From positions 1 to 6,102 of the forward strand of contig DJJR01000057.1 of assembly GCA_002434245.1 (NCBI GenBank): 6,102 nt of DNA, read 5' to 3'. The notes beneath the pieces were generated by a model. That model was not told the origin of the DNA. It saw only the letters and a program-made list of their open reading frames with translations, and did no database searches. The first letter of the stretch is position 1. Every line of letters begins with the position of its first letter. The DNA is from Pelosinus fermentans (GTDB lineage: Bacteria; Bacillota; Negativicutes; DSM-13327). Positions 6,064 through 6,102 of the stretch are shown piece by piece. The translations under genes and the position numbers were made by a program.

Positions 6064-6092
6064 TTGAAAAAGATAATAGATGTTATAGTAAT
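6064..6092 (+). promoter_or_regulatory. Weak promoter-like element near the window end
   Basis: TTGAAA (6064-6069, five of six to TTGACA) is followed after 17 bases by AGTAAT (6087-6092, four of six to TATAAT). It could drive a gene starting beyond the window. AT-rich context lowers its weight. Confidence 0.25.
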
Positions 6093-6102
6093 AAATGGGG
6101 CT

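Noticed and set aside
1..6102. CRISPR array, insertion sequence, tRNA or rRNA gene
   Set aside because: No regularly spaced repeats, transposase sequence, terminal repeats or recognisable tRNA/rRNA motifs were seen on either strand.

Overview
The window reads as chromosomal DNA of a low-GC Firmicute. The signs are AT-rich intergenic DNA, strong GGAGG-type ribosome binding sites, a complete leucine T-box leader, and a sigma-54 activator beside a Crp/Fnr regulator. A clostridial or Negativicutes-type anaerobe is my best guess, but no taxonomic marker is present. All supported genes lie on the + strand.

Layout: (1) 2-607, a LysE/RhtB-type amino-acid exporter whose first codons lie before the window. 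(2) 725-1675, an intact bile acid:sodium symporter (BASS) family membrane protein with its own RBS. (3) 1676-2176, a 501-base non-coding region. Its first part holds promoter-like and inverted-repeat elements. Its second part, about 1876-2145, is a T-box riboswitch with a CTC (Leu) specifier, a recognisable antiterminator and an intrinsic terminator. (4) 2177-3244, leuA (2-isopropylmalate synthase) controlled by that T-box; it stops after 355 residues and lacks the C-terminal leucine-binding regulatory domain. (5) 3245-3455, a gap with a good sigma-70-like promoter and a possible sigma-54 element. (6) 3456-5353, a PrpR_N-PAS-AAA+-Fis sigma-54-dependent activator broken by four apparent one-base losses; restoring four bases gives one 633-residue protein. 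(7) 5395-6045, an intact Crp/Fnr-family regulator. (8) 6046-6102, a short AT-rich tail with a weak promoter-like element.

The T-box should let leuA be transcribed when uncharged tRNA-Leu accumulates, so leucine starvation would switch on the first committed step of leucine synthesis. Because the enzyme lacks its allosteric domain, either RNA-level control is all that remains or the gene is a remnant. The broken sigma-54 activator and the intact Crp/Fnr gene form a regulatory pair whose target probably lies outside the window. I found no clear new defence, mobile or RNA system. The points most worth a second look are the truncated leuA under an intact T-box and the clustered one-base losses in the activator.
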